Assembly (NCBI GenBank): GCA_038380435.1
Contig: JAWZYU010000058.1
Location: forward strand, 558,001-622,000
Source of the DNA: Ryuthela nishihirai
Taxonomy: Eukaryota > Arthropoda > Arachnida > Araneae > Heptathelidae
Direction of reading: 5' to 3'
DNA: 64,000 bases
The notes below the pieces were generated by a model that saw nothing but the letters and a program-made list of their open reading frames with translations, made no database searches and was not told the origin of the DNA. Below are positions 11,270 through 22,527 of this stretch, in pieces (the first letter of the stretch is position 1; each line of letters begins with the position of its first letter). The translations under genes and the position numbers were made by a program.

Positions 11270-11296
11270 ACAGTTAATGAAATCTGTTGAAGTCAA
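7874..11296 (-). CDS. LINE ORF2: endonuclease (partial), reverse transcriptase, RNase H
   Basis: A 1140-codon open frame. The first ~9 codons come from flanking repeat, and the LINE-derived part starts near 11,269. Visible in order are an EEP endonuclease lacking its first ~70-80 residues (NVYNPG, ILGDFNSHHALW, SDHHPI), a reverse transcriptase with SIDLSQAFDTV (Asp near residue 471) and catalytic YADD (559-562), an RNase H domain with YTDGS (Asp near 852) and WIPGHSG, and a C-terminal CCHC-like cluster CTKCN...HLILNC. The RT plus RNase H order fits the I superfamily of LINEs. The protein would carry out target-primed reverse transcription. No stop or frameshift interrupts it, so the copy is fairly young, but truncation should prevent autonomous movement. 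Confidence 0.88.
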   Translation of the reverse strand: MTSTDFINCILNVYNPGLVIREDFYNDILKQLTEPIIILGDFNSHHALWHSYTTNPAGIQLSNFITKSNLILLNSKETTHENPAYNQSIIDLTLISTDLSDKFKWSLLPDTRGSDHHPILLTSQLQVKYQQKIYLNDWYSFEKILNNTPPSNNLKYNEFFESIKEQTKSVFKTIINKIPKLKKNIWYMNRLTAIRKKAEQKAKRTRTFQDINNFKKIKAEVRRKLKTASRDNWKEFTSELTTSTPGKNIWRIFKSIVQEKQQTFPIAQYALQHNITISQTAERFAQNLKIVQTAPSLDSRQKSFYNTQLNKLKSIDTTVNLPFSLLELNRAIKRLNLKSAPGADLISNKLFKNLPEAWKEKLLSIFNHIWNTLDIPPEWEEILIIFIQKPNKIPTEITSYRPISLLSNSLKLFEKMLLIRLNWQIEEKKLLPKNFFGFRKNRSSKECISLLLNDIYSANKKKKTVLAVSIDLSQAFDTVSIEHLLLKLCKAKLDYKLIEFLAKFLRNRKLKVKLNSTYSKSYNITQGLSQGSTISPVLFNLYLHDIKKIFDKKFNFTSYADDLTFWVSDKNEYTLQEKTQQQLDKLIDYCNKWNLTINTDKTFCIYFYRRRNYNPKFFLKINSQPINQVNKCKLLGFNLDSKLIWNSHLEKAYNSGSKLLNIFKYFAFKKEGTDQKTLITLYLNLIRSKMEYGLDLIDKPNLTNLKKLNVIQNKCLKIALGLPKFCPTLALLAETAIPPFEIRHSILILKYYTRLHYKLPDHPFYLNFKRFIFYKKIKENELLKEFFNKLTKDELRGDITESVAVWCYKLPVVYTEIPHLNSKNEISNEALYQLFINFKSEKFNNCLEIYTDGSYIKDSGSSSAAVYIPSHNISLAYKLPDFTQILHAEIYAIFAALNWTLDNLTNQSIVIFIDSKSAIHTLIQDNTYTTYPYYTHTLLKLYNENLNEKNNHIQLCWIPGHSGFKENEYVDNIAKSAHDYDNISPTHNFYIHVKKEIKQLEFKILEKHVQFHSIFKPNFRFELSNKMNTFLQLPFSRHESKIIFRLRTDTILLNKSKFLLKFSTSPKCTKCNITENSSHLILNCAKYDSQREKFFEKLRNININEFTLNLILNHPTISIQTKIFAFLLEFLKETEIWNKL

Positions 11297-11425
11297 ACGT
11301 ACGTAGTAGCGTAGACATTTTTCACGTTTTCTTCTAGGGAATCGAAGATTAGTTGTGGTTAGAAAAATAAGCCGTCTTTTAAGTCACGGAGGTAGCAAGA
11401 GGATATTTTAATGATGTCGTATATG
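11270..11425 (+). repeat. repeat family U, right part
   Basis: Continues unit U after the LINE: GAAGTCAAACGTACGTAGTAG and following bases match 19,547-19,685. It ends at CGTATATG, where the hAT-like element begins. Confidence 0.75.
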
Positions 11426-11830
11426 TACGGTGACCATACGTCCTTTATCTAAGAGGACAGTCCTTTATTTCACTGCTCTGTCCTTTAGATTTATTTTTTT
11501 TCTAAATAGCGGTTTTTTTTTTCGTGAATTAAAATAGTAAACTGAATATTGGCGCGCAGTAGATGGGTTGAAATTTTTAAATATTTCACCGATAAACAGG
11601 AATCTTTTAAAAACATTTTAAAAAGCGCTGAATTTAGGTTATGTATCCCTTGATTTAATGTCCTCACTGAACGAGTATTTTGATTAGCGAACAATATGTG
11701 GACAAGTGAAAAAACAAAATGAAAAATCGGAACATTTAAAGCATGCATTTATAACAAATGCAACTTTCATATGAATTCTATACAGTTTTATGAAATTTTT
11801 AAAAAAAACCTGATTTATTAACCCTTCCAG
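11426..11830 (+). mobile_element. hAT-like MITE, left portion
   Basis: Starts TACGGTGACCATACGTCC and follows the complete element at 57,834-58,419 for about 390 bp. It sits directly after CGTATATG, where the paralog at about 19,685 continues as GTCGCCATG. No matching right end was found, so the copy is broken. Confidence 0.6.
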
Positions 11831-11866
11831 TGTCCAGAACGTATATATCCGTTTTTAGTACAATAA

Positions 11867-12200
11867 AAGAAAACGATTTAAAAAAAAATTAAAAATTGCC
11901 GTTTTAAATTTGGTTAATAGATATCTTATAAAAATGTGTAATTTAAGCTTGATACATAATATTTTCCTTTTTTTCTTTGATGCATATTTTATTAAACTAT
12001 GACATAAATAATTTGTTAAAGCCATCTGTTTGCCATTTCTTAGAAGTTATATAAGGTATTGCCAATTTCTTAACATTACTCTGATAAAAAAAAACGATTT
12101 AAAAAAAAAATAAAAATTGCCATTTTAAATTTTGTAAATAGATATAAAAATATGTAATTTAAGCTATTTGATAAATAATATTTTCTTTTTTTATTTGATT
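11867..12200 (+). repeat. 221-bp tandem duplication, second unit split by an RTE
   Basis: The block from ACGATTTAAAAA through ATAAGGTATTGCC occurs from 11,873 and again from 12,094. The second unit is interrupted at 12,200 and resumes at 13,067. AT-rich and non-coding. Confidence 0.75.
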
Positions 12201-13058
12201 CACTTCAAGGAAAAGATTTTGGTCTTAAATGGACTGGAGATACGAAAATTTCTGATTTAGATTATGCTGATGATTTAGCCCTTTTGGAAAATGATGTTGA
12301 TGAGATGAACTCTTTCATTCGAGCTGTTGATGAGACTGGTAGTAGAGTAGGTTTGGTTATAAACAGAGAAAAAACTAAAGTGATGAAAATTGGTCAGGCA
12401 GGCTGTGATTCAGTTAATCTGTATGGTTGCAGTCTTGAGCAGTTTAATTATCTTGGGAGCTATGTAACAGATGATGGTGATGTGCGGCATGAGATTAACA
12501 GACGAATAGGGATTGCTGCCTGGACTTTTAAGAATCTATGGAGAGTGTGGAGAAATAGGCGTATACACCTAAAGACTAAAATTAGACTGCATAATAGTTT
12601 GGTTCTTTCTAGGGTTAGTTATGGCAGTGAAACGTGGACACTTTGTAAACAAGATAACAGGAAACTACATGCTTTTGATTCCAGATGCTTACGCAGTATC
12701 TTGGGCATTAGGTGGTTCAACTTTGTAACTAATGATGAGGTTAGGCAAAGAAGTTTGCAACCTCCTTTAAGCAGCATATTGTGCAGAGAGAGACTCCGTT
12801 GGTTTGGCCATGTTGCTCGTACGAATAATTATAGATTGGCGAATAGGGTTATGAACAGTGTGCCTAAAGGCCTCAGAAAGAAGGGGAGACCTAGGATGCG
12901 GTGGGCTGACAATGTCAAACAGGATCTTGTTACAATTGGTGTGCAGTGGCCAGATGCAGTAGATGTAGCTCAGGATAGACTTGCTTGGAGAACTAAATTG
13001 CACGGTCTGGTTGGACCTCCGTAGCCCATGGCTGCTTGAGGATGATGATGATGATGAT
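12201..13058 (+). mobile_element. 5'-truncated RTE-like LINE with 8-bp target duplication
   Basis: Bounded by exact ATTTGATT (12193-12200 and 13059-13066). The first unit of the tandem duplication shows the uninterrupted sequence. It ends with (GAT)n at 13041-13058. Only the last part of the reverse transcriptase ORF is present. Confidence 0.9.
12203..13024 (+). pseudogene. RTE-like reverse transcriptase C-terminal fragment
   Basis: Open from the truncation point to the normal stop. It encodes LQGKDFGLKW, the catalytic YADDLALLE, the thumb/connection region and the C-terminal LRWFGHVART and GRPRMRWADNV blocks. Fingers and most of the palm are missing, so it cannot be active. It is nearly collinear with 3,070-3,896, with scattered substitutions. 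Confidence 0.85.
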
Positions 13059-13066
13059 ATTTGATT

Positions 13067-13773
13067 AAACTATGACATAAATAATTTGTTAGAGACATCT
13101 GTTTGCCATTTCTTAGAAGTTATATAAGGTATTGCCGATTTGTTAACATTACTCTGTGCTGAAGTAATCCCATAATTTAAGCTCAGAAGTTTGATTTGAA
13201 CTATTATCAACACAAAATTTTCTTTAAAGATTTAAAAATCTGATAATTAACAAATAACTGCTACTTTTTAAAATTGGAAGTTATTATGAAATGTGTACCT
13301 TGTTTTCGGTATATCACTGTAAAAATTGTTATTAAAAATAATATGTTACTCGAGTGTTCGAATTTTTTACTTTAATAAAATTCAGAATTAAATATTTTAA
13401 TTTGGTATAAAACATGAGCTATTTCTGTTGATTAGTCAGGTATTAAAAATATTCCAAATGTGACTTATTTATTGGACAGAAAAAAACATGGATTTTTTCT
13501 CAAATTATAGTATGGAGAAAAACATTTAAAAATGGAAGAAATGTTTTCTTTAAACAAGAATTTTTTTGTTATTTAGAAATAAATAGCCATTCTATTCATA
13601 TGCGTTATAATCAATTCTATTAGCTTTTTTTTTTATAAATTTTTATTTTTGTTGCAAGATGCATTTTTTTACTACACGACTGTTAAAAAGTCCTATTTAA
13701 ATTAAACATATAGTCTATTTTGTTAAATATTTTATTTTCAAAAAATTCAGAATTAAATGTTTGATTAATTTGG
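13067..13773. other. AT-rich, no gene recognised
   Basis: The first ~90 bases complete the 221-bp tandem unit. The rest is AT-rich with a local repeat of ATTCAGAATTAAATRTTT (13,380 and 13,745). No coding signal. Confidence 0.5.
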
Positions 13774-15712
13774 CATCATCATCCTCAAGCAGCCGTGGGC
13801 TACGAAGGTCCAACCAGACCGTGCAAATTAGTTCTCCAAGCAAGTCTATCCTGAGCTACATCTACTGCATCTGGCCACTGCACACCAATTCTAACAAGGT
13901 CTTGTTTGACATTGTCTGCCCACCGAATCCTAGGTCTCCCCTTCTTTCTGAGGCCTTTAGGCACACTGTTGATAACCCTATTCGCCAATCTATAATTATT
14001 CATACGGGCAACATGGCCAAACCAACGGAGTCTCTCTCTGCACAATATGCTGCTTAAAGGAGGTTGCAAACTCCTTTGCCTAACCTCATCATTAGTTAAA
14101 TAGTTGAACCACCTAATGTCCAAGATACTGCGTAAGCATCTGGAATCAAAAGCATCTAGTTTCCTGTTATCTTGTTTACAAAGTGTTCAAGTTTCACTAC
14201 CATAACTAACCCTAGAAAGAACCAAACTATTATACAGTCTAATTTTAGTCTTTAGGTGTATACGCCTATTTCCCCACACTCTCCATAGATTCTTAAAAGT
14301 CCCGGCAGCAATCCCTATTCATCTGTTAATCTCATGCCGCACATCACCATCATCTGTTACATACCTTCCAAGATAATTAAACTGCTCAAGACCGCAACCA
14401 TTCAGATTAACTGAATCACAGCCTGCCTGACCAGTTTTCTCCACTTTCGTTTTCTCTCTGTTTATAACCAAACCTACTCTACTACCAGTCTCGTCAACAG
14501 CTCGAATAAAAGAGTTCATCTCATCAACATCATTTGCCAAAATGGCTAAATAATCAGCATAATCTAAATCAGAAATTTTCGTATCTCCAGTCCATTTAAG
14601 GTCAAAATCTTTCCCTTGAAGTGAATTTCGCATAACATAATCAATAACAAAGCTAAAGAGAAAAGGAGACAAAATGCACCCTTGTCGAATACCTGAAGTA
14701 ATGCTAAACCTTACCAACTCTCACACACGACTCAGTGTTATTATAGAGAGCTTTCATTATGTTAACTAACTTGTCAGGTATGCCATATGATCTCACAATC
14801 AACCACAAATTCTGACGATCAACAGAGTCGAAAGCCTTTTTGAAATCAACAAAGCTAGCAACCAAAGGTTTCTGAAACTGTAAACATTTCTCAAGAATGT
14901 GCCTAAGTGAAAATATCTGATCCACACATCCCCTACCACTTCTGAATCCACATTGCTCATCACGCAATTGACTGTCAACCAGATTCTTAATTCTATTAAG
15001 CACAATCATGGAAAGACCTATACCTGGAACAGAGAGTAGGCTGATACCCCTATAGTTATCACAAGAACTGCGATCACCTTTTTTGAAAATAGGGATAACA
15101 ATAGCTCTGGTAAAATCCTTAGGAACCATGCCTTTATCATAAAAGTTATTCAAAATTTCAGTCATGCAAATGGTAACTGAAACATTTTCAGTTCTGAGCA
15201 TTTCTGTAGTAATTTCATCTATCCCTGGGGATTTATGAAGTTTAAGCTAAGTAACCTGTCATGGTAAGCTTTGGCTATAAATGGGTCTTCAGTATTAAAT
15301 CAAATTTTTTAACCCTAGCACAACACTTTTTAAGTTTAAGTTGCAAGACACTTTTAACAAGATAATGGTCAGATCCAATTTCAGCTCCCGTATATGACCT
15401 GGTATTCCTAACAGAACTAGCTCATTTGCTGTCAATTAATATATAATCAATCATATTCTTATGCAGCCCATCGGGTGAAACCCATGTGTATTTATGTATG
15501 TCGCGGTGTTTTTAATAAGCGTTAGTTATTCTTAATCCGTTGAGTTTACTTACCTGCAGGAGACGCTGCCCATTGCCATTGCAGCTACCAATACCAAAAG
15601 GGCCTATTACTCCTTCCCAAAGGTCCGAGTCAGTACCAACTTTGGCATTGAAGTCACCGAGAACAAGGGTAATATGTCATTCCTTGACAGAATTCAAAAT
15701 ATCCTGAAGTTG
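13774..15712 (-). mobile_element. RTE-like LINE, minus strand, internally deleted
   Basis: Read on the minus strand it runs from the end of the endonuclease (15,520-15,712), through reverse transcriptase, to a short (GAT)n tail at 13,774. A deletion of roughly 0.6 kb, judged against the copy at 24.06-24.64 kb, joins 15,240 to 15,250 and removes the pre-RT linker. Its frame is broken in several places. The right edge abuts SINE-1-derived sequence. Confidence 0.85.
13797..15201 (-). pseudogene. RTE-like reverse transcriptase, broken
   Basis: Three open pieces (13800-14123, 14319-14717, 14704-15201) together cover the palm and C-terminal regions. Motif A FKKAFDSVDR is intact here, and RQGCILSPF follows. 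The catalytic box reads YADYLAIL rather than YADD, so a catalytic Asp is replaced. Frameshifts lie near 14,130-14,320 and 14,710. It would have copied RNA into DNA at the nicked target, but this copy is dead. Confidence 0.85.
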
Positions 15713-16860
15713 GTTGGTTGGGTTGTTTTATCTCTGACCGGTAGTTATTTGCACACAAGGGGCTAAATGTCCACGTCATAAAGAACCAGAGGGATCAATT
15801 TAGGTTGCGGGAAGGTGACCGAATGGAACAGCTGTTATGAGACAGATGGTAACCTCCCATCCAACGTTTTATTTAACCTGCACAGGGTATGATACATACA
15901 GAATTTCTACACTATTTTCTTGTGGTTTTCATCAGTTTCTATTCTAACAATTTTAAGAATTTACGACATTTTGGTATTTTTTGTCTTCTACTATTGGCTT
16001 TGGTAATTTTACGCTTATGACGTCATCTCTTTGAACTTTATAAAATAGAGCAGTGGTTCTCAAAATCTTTTATGTCTCACGTACCTCCTGGAAATGTGTA
16101 TGTTACTGGCGTACCCCATGTATAGATACAGAAAACTATAGTTATACTATAACAATGGGAATAAAATAAAACATATATATATACACTCATTCTTTATTGT
16201 AAAATTTTCAATCAAAATATCATTACCAGATTTATTCCGGATATCGGAGCAATCTTCCGATGTCTGTCGTTTTTAAAAAGTTCGGTAATATATGGTCAGT
16301 GACTTAGTTGTTTATACGAAAGTTGTTAAAGCTAAAACTAATTCGTGACGGAAATGCAAATTACGAAACAAAAAGCGTATCCGATTTGACGATTCGAAAA
16401 GCATTGTTGTGTCATCGATTCTTTAGCATAGAACTGTTTTATTCGACTCTTTTTCATCGTGAATGATTAATTATTTTTTTAAAAGTCTCATCCTATGATG
16501 AGAAGGAACTGTTTTCGATGCATTATAACAGTTACTAGTGAATATAGAACTTAGGTTTTCAACTGAAATAGATTTGACTAGTTATTTACATATCGTTATT
16601 TGTGTTACTAAGAGCTTTCCGGGAGTTTCCGAAACGACACATAGCAGTCATTTCTTCAGGTAAGTTTAGTCGAAATAAGATTTCCTCAATTACGAATAGT
16701 TATGGAATACAACGGACTCCATCATACTGTTGCAAGTAACGTTCACTTCAGTGAACTCTTATTACAACGGATGTTATGCAAATATCCCTTTAGAGAAACC
16801 ATCGTTGTTCGCCTTTCTAACCGATATAACGATGGGGTGTTTAACGTAAAGGTTTTTTGT
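15713..16860 (+). repeat. dispersed repeat family Q, copy B (unoccupied LTR-element site)
   Basis: Collinear with 33,563-34,029 joined to 41,919-42,570. It contains a SINE-1 fragment (15,719-15,895, minus), a hAT-like terminus CAGTGGTTCTCAAA near 16,051, and TGACGTCA at 16,018-16,025. At about 16,170-16,185 it keeps a simple AT tract where the copy at 34 kb carries the chimeric LTR element. Confidence 0.8.
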
Positions 16861-17690
16861 TTTTCAAATTAAAACCTACCAGTTTGGTTTTAAAGAAAAT
16901 AAAGGAATAAAGAATTCTTAAATATTTTTGGTTATTTTCTTATTCCTGTTACTAAAACCATAAAGTTACTTCGCCTTATTAATGAATTGTATAAAACACA
17001 GAGATGACGTCATCAACGAGGTTTCGGCTGCTTCCAGAGATAAATCCTATGGTATGCATGTATCGAAAAAGCATTTCTAATGTGTCATGAATGCCATACA
17101 AGAAAATATATACCGAAAGAAACATTCATATTCCAATATTCATCTCAATACATTTTTTCTCCTGAGGTCAATCGCAACACGTAGGTCAATGATCAAAATA
17201 TCGGAAACATTTCCGTAATACCTCAGTAGCAAAATAACAGACCCACCTCAAGAACTTATACAATATCATTTGCATTTGACATGTGTAACACCTACACAAA
17301 GTAATCGGAATATTTATTGATATAGTAACTTTTAGCATAAAGACCATTTTTTTAAACACTTGAAACGTTGAGGAAAAGGTTTATGGTGTCATGAAATTCC
17401 ATTTCTAATTTCCTATCTTATTATACCATGACGTGCACATAAGTGTTAATTTTGATTTGTCAGCAACAACAAAAATATTAATCTTGATATTATTATTAAA
17501 AAAAAAGAGTTTTTACCGAAAATGAATTTTCAAAGACTTAACGATGGGTAATCATATGAATGGCTGCTACCAACTAAAAAGTCCTGCAATATCGCAGTCG
17601 ATCACTAGAATCTCACCCGAAATATATTTAAAAAAAGTTGTTTATACCCTCTACCTCCTTCCACTGTGGATGGTAGTAGTGTAAGACAAA
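16861..17690 (-). repeat. repeat family U, inverted copy
   Basis: After a short CAAATTAAAACCTACCAG head, 16,970-17,660 matches the reverse complement of 5,990-7,030 and 18,340-19,200 with many substitutions. TGACGTCA is at 17,005-17,012. With 18,338-19,690 it forms an inverted pair separated by about 0.65 kb. Confidence 0.65.
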
Positions 17691-18337
17691 TCTTCCCGTG
17701 GATTCGTCATCACACAGGAAAAATAGCTTGCAATACGAAATTTCCAACATTTTACTACGGCTTCGCAATGATTCGTCTGTACCTCTACGTACCTTACACA
17801 AGCATTTTCAATTTTCTCTAGAAAAATATTTATTACGTAACAGGTACATCGAAATATTTCACTTTGCAGATATTCGTTCCACTAAAGTAGCAATATTATG
17901 ATTTACAAAAGCATTTGTAAAACTTGAATATGCATCTAATATACAAAATGTATTGGTAACACAAGGAAAGAGTACTGCGGACCTACTTTATTACTAACCC
18001 TTATTCACATGCCGCACTAATTTTAGTGAATTCACTTATTTCCGATGCCTTAAAACCTTTAAAAAAATTACAGTGCATATGAAAAAATAGATATGAAAAT
18101 CTTTAAGTATTCATTTCATTTTTATTAATTTAAACACATTTTTCATTATATAAATGTTACTTATCTCGTATAAAAGTGGAAGTTAAAATAGAGAAATGGC
18201 GGCATGAGAAATGGCGGATTATGAGAAATAAGTCAACTCCTAAAATTTGTGCTACCTGTGAACACGGGTTAATAATTAAGCAGCAAAAACACCGAGATGA
18301 CGTCAGCAGTACTGTTTCGTTTGTGTTGCCAGCCTGA
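17691..18337 (-). repeat. repeat family R (minus) and spacer of the inverted pair
   Basis: 18,000-18,335 is family R in reverse, with TGACGTCA at 18,298-18,305. 17,691-17,999 is unassigned. An ORF at 17,698-17,901 has no recognisable domain and is not treated as a gene. Confidence 0.6.
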
Positions 18338-19690
18338 AAATTAACAGTTATGTAAACGTCGTGGTGTAATCAGATACAAAAATAGGAATGGATTTGCATC
18401 GCACCTTCAACCCTTTGCCGAACGCTTGCAGTGTTTAAAAATTATGTTTATGTGTGAATAAATATTTCGATTTAGAGTGAATGGTGGGGTAAAACTGATT
18501 TATTGACAGACGAAATAAACAGTTGCAATTATCTTTCTATAAATAGGAACTGAGTACGAAATATTTGTTTTGACACGAAATAGGGTTCCCGTTAATTGTA
18601 GCTATGTGGAAATGGCGTTTCTTGAACTACGTTATTTGCGTTTTTAGAGTTAAGAACGAAAGGATAATTTTACAAATGCCAAGATGGAAAATAATTATCC
18701 GGTGCAATACACTAATTATTTTATTAAGAGTAAAACTGAAATGTAAACGTGATTTGAAGTTTCATGTCAACTTTGCGTTTAATATTTTGTTTTCTGCGTG
18801 TTAAATATTCCAGCGTTCGTCATTTATATATTACGGCAACCAACGTTTTTATATTCGATATTATACGTATGTCGTACAGGTGTGAGAGATATCTAATGCA
18901 AATGATATCGAATAAGATATTTTGTTACTAAAGTATTAAGCCAATGTCACCTTTTATTTCGTCCATCAGATACGTATTGTGAGTGACCTCAGGAGAAAAT
19001 ATGTTTTGGAAAATGTTTCGAACTGAATAATAAACTGTGATTTCACAATATAGTTTTGTTTTATGGCTTTCATGAGACACTGAAAATGCTTTTCCTCTTC
19101 ACATTATAGAAATTATGTTGGGAAGTAAACGAAACCGCTTTGCTGACGTCATCTCTATGTTTTCTCCAATTTCTTATTATTAAGGCGCACACATATTTCA
19201 GTTTGCTTATTTGTGGCAATACATAACTCTTACACGGTACACGTGGGATATTTTATCCTTTAATAAGTCTAGGCACAGAAAGATTTCGTTATTCGATTAT
19301 CTTTGGTTATTTGATGGCGATCCCCACTGCTTTGTTATGTTCGATAATATTCGTTCGTATAATATTCACTAATTGGCTTCGGCCAGGTACGAGAAATGGT
19401 GAGAAAGGAAGCTTAAAGAGAGAGAACTTTGTTGCGGATATGGAGAGATGTCACTTCCTTCGAAGTCGGAAAACAATTAAATCAACAACGTCAGCAAAGA
19501 ATTATTACGATTACTTTCAAACAGTTTACAGTGAACGAAATCTGTTGAAGTCAAACGTACGTAGTAGCGTAGACATTTTTCACGTTTTCTTCTAGGGAAT
19601 CGAAGAATAGTTGTGGTTAAAAAAATAAGCCGTCTTTTAAGTCACGGAGGTAGGAAGAGGATATTTTAATGATATCGTATATGTCGCCAT
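18338..19690 (+). repeat. repeat family U, uninterrupted copy
   Basis: Closest match to 6,188-7,360 plus 11,270-11,425, without the LINE. TGACGTCA is at 19,144-19,151. The short frame at 19,311-19,595 corresponds to 7,153-7,362, but its reading is not maintained. Confidence 0.75.
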
Positions 19691-20990
19691 GTTGGTCTTT
19701 AAGAGACATGCAAATAGTCGTACATCATATTATTTTATACTGTGGGTTAATAGCGTAACTATTATGCGATCGAGAGGCCACTGAACCTATTTTTTTGAAA
19801 TTATGGATTCTTGATGCTAACTTTTTTATTTTTTGAAGGTGTAGCATTTTTTTACTTATCAATTAACTAGTTTTCACGATTGGATTTTCCATTCGTTTGA
19901 CATACAGTTGTTTATTCCCTCTAGCAATGTTAATGAAATTGAAAACATAAGTTAGTGAACTTCGAAACTTAATAATCTTAATATCTGAATGAAAATCAGG
20001 ATCGGTGTGAAATATTCAAACTACGAGAAATGTTTTAAATATTGTTTTTAAATCTAGATTTAAATAAATTTGATGATGATGTTTATTTTTACTGCGTTAA
20101 ATGCATAGTTTCGAGGTTACAGAAGTTCACAATTAGATAGTGGTCGAGTAGTTATACTTCCAGTTCTAATTCGGGATTGAAGCAGATATATTCAAGCTCT
20201 TTAAATAATATTCAGCGCTATATTTGCGTTAAATGCATAGTTCAGAAGTTAATATCGTTGAATATTCCAGTTCGGATGAGTCTTGTAATAGTCAATTTCT
20301 GTATTGTATCTGCTTATTTAATAAGTTATAGGACTTGAAACGCTGATTGTCATAAACATGGAAATTCGGTAGGATACATTCCGGGTAGAGGAAATGACGT
20401 ATGTTTTGGAGAAATTTATAATAAACCTCGATTTCATCAGTTTACATTAAAAAGAGGGAAATTCTCCCTGCCGTAGGTCCTGATGTCGTTAGTATATTAT
20501 CTATTTCGAGAAAAAATTTTACAGGCTCATTCTTATTGAACGCATTTTTCGGTCGTTGTTAGGACAGTTATAATACGTTAGATGTGGCTCGTTTTTCTTC
20601 CTATCTCAATGCTTGCAATGGTACTTATAGTTTTGTGTGTCTGCCGCTCGCCGTAATGATTATCCTTCTCGTTAGGAACTAGACAAGCGGTTCCCAAACT
20701 TATTTGTCCTACCGCCCCCTTTTCAGCAAAAAAAAATACCTGAAAAACTACCTTTTTGAAGCGAACAAAGAGAAAGGTGCAGTTACAAATGTGTTTTCTT
20801 TTATGTCCTACAATATAGTAAAGAAAGATGTTGTTGTAAATAAGACACCTTGCTCGAAGCTTCAAAATATAAAATTATTTGTTAAAATCAACCATAGTAA
20901 CAATCGCATTGCACAGAAAATTAAGATAACGATGGATAAATTTATGTGTTTATTTGGAAAATAATGTAGTCACTACGAATAACTCTTACG
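19691..20990. other. no gene recognised
   Basis: AT-rich sequence. GCGTTAAATGCATAGTT occurs twice (about 20,095 and 20,230). GCGGTTCCCAAACTTATTTG near 20,690 resembles a hAT terminus, but no partner end was seen. The small frames here carry no recognisable domain. Confidence 0.45.
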
Positions 20991-21891
20991 TTACACAATA
21001 GATGAAATATGTAGGAACGGTTTTTCAAAATTTCCTTATCTTCCCTTCTTTCTCTATGCTTCTAGAGCCTCTAAATTGCGCCCGAGGCTATTACAGACTC
21101 CCTGGAATGAACACAGAAATGGAGACCTCATTACATCATAAGAGAACCGTCTCTGTCTTGCCAAACACCCAGAGACGCGAGATGGACAGACAAAACAACC
21201 AAGACTGCATTGTCCAACACCCAGAAATGGGAATCTTACTACGTCAAAAGGCTTTGGGTTGGATTGTTTTACCTCTGAGCGGCAATTTTTTGCACACAAT
21301 GGGCTAAATGGCCAGGTCACATGGACCCCGAAGGCTCAGAGAAGGTTCGGGGAGGGGACCCACTGGAACAGCTGTTGGGGGACAGATTGTAGCCTCCTGT
21401 CAAGGCCATCCAGCGTGTTCTTTTACGTGCACAGGGTATGGCTCTCCCGCACACGGGGCCACGGCTTAACGTCCCATCCGACGGACGGCGGTCTTTCCAA
21501 GCCCATCGGTGTCCCCTACTGACCGTGGGCAGGGCGAAGAATTTTGCGGAGATAAATATCAACGCTGACCCAGCTGGGACTCGAACCTGGAAACTACAGA
21601 TTACGAGCGTGACGCGCTACCGACTGAGCCACCCCCGCCCCACGTTAAAAGGCCAACAACGAAAAGTATGCAAAATTCAGTCTGTCTTGTGCAACACCCA
21701 AAAATGGGGATCTCTCCACATGAAAAAGACAACTACCAAGTCTCCCTCTCCCAACACCCGGAAACGGAGACCTCCAGAATAAGACAAGTCTTCTTCTACC
21801 AACATCTCTAGAAGAAAACAAGTCCTCCTCTCCCAACACCCGGAAACGGGTAGAAAAGTAGAGGAAGAAAAATGATGGTGTCCTTCGAGAT
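20991..21891 (-). repeat. rDNA-spacer-like degenerate repeats next to 28S
   Basis: The motif CAACACCC(A/G)(G/A)AAAYGG recurs near 21,166, 21,213, 21,692, 21,755 and 21,835, in a C-rich context lying immediately beyond the 28S 3' end. This is the position of intergenic-spacer subrepeats in an rDNA unit. A SINE interrupts the array. The spacer assignment is inferred from position. Confidence 0.5.
21253..21641 (-). mobile_element. tRNA-derived SINE, family 1
   Basis: Complete copy on the minus strand: head at 21,570-21,641 with A and B boxes, tail at 21,253. Flanked by a 12-bp near-duplication ACGTCAAAAGGC (21,241-21,252) and ACGTTAAAAGGC (21,642-21,653). It inserted into the rDNA-spacer-like repeats. 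Confidence 0.85.
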
Positions 21892-22339
21892 GACAAATCT
21901 CCCAGTCAGAGGATGAGTCTCAATAGATCGCAGTATGGTGCTGCTCTTCTAAGCACGACACGCAGACCAGTACCTAGGTCGTCTGCGGAAGATTTGGTGC
22001 CCGGACGTCACACCTGCAAGGCTTGGATCGGGAAGCGGGAATCGTGTGGTCTCAATGATTCCGGGGATGCTCCCTCTTAAGAGGCCTCATCGCCGGAGCA
22101 GTCATTCCCGTCGGGGAGGACCAACACTCCGGCTAGCGCTGCCCTTCAACGCGCGAGGCACGAACGATATCGTTGCAGTGACTAGACGGGATTCTTACTT
22201 AGAGGCGTTCAGTCATAATCCCACGGATGGTAGCTTCGCACCACTGGTCACTCAACCAAGCACATGTACCAAGTGTCCGAACCTGTGATTCCTCTCGTAC
22301 TGAGCAGGATTACTATCACAACGACCGGTCATCAGTAGA
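21892..22339 (-). rRNA. 28S rRNA 3'-terminal fragment (orphan)
   Basis: Read on the minus strand it contains the sarcin-ricin loop AGTACGAGAGGAA (near 22,293), ACAGGTTCGGACACTTGG, GTGCGAAGCTACCATC, GGGATTATGACTGAACGCC and a terminal GAGATTTGTC. These are hallmarks of the last ~450 bases of eukaryotic large-subunit rRNA. It starts abruptly at CTACTGATGACC; the GGTTAGTTTTACC stretch expected before this is missing, and unrelated sequence follows. It is therefore a displaced, partial rDNA copy and not a functional gene. Confidence 0.88.
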
Positions 22340-22527
22340 GCAAGAATCTCCAGAATTAATTGATGCCTGCCCCGCCAAATACGGCACTACAGGCTAATCG
22401 GAGCTACTCTAAAATTTTGTTCCCCCACGAACCCCTGTCCGCTGGAAGAACACTATCATTTTCCTTTTACATCTTTCTCTTTATTAACAAAAACTTATAT
22501 ACAAAATATACACATAGGGTACTACTT

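Noticed and set aside
16051..16075. Complete hAT element starting CAGTGGTTCTCAAA (also 33,899)
   Set aside because: No matching inverted end or 8-bp duplication could be found to the right; GAGAACCCTGG near 42,582 is only a weak partner and the flanks do not match.
20684..20960. hAT terminus GCGGTTCCCAAACTTATTTG
   Set aside because: Resembles a hAT end but no second end or target duplication was seen.
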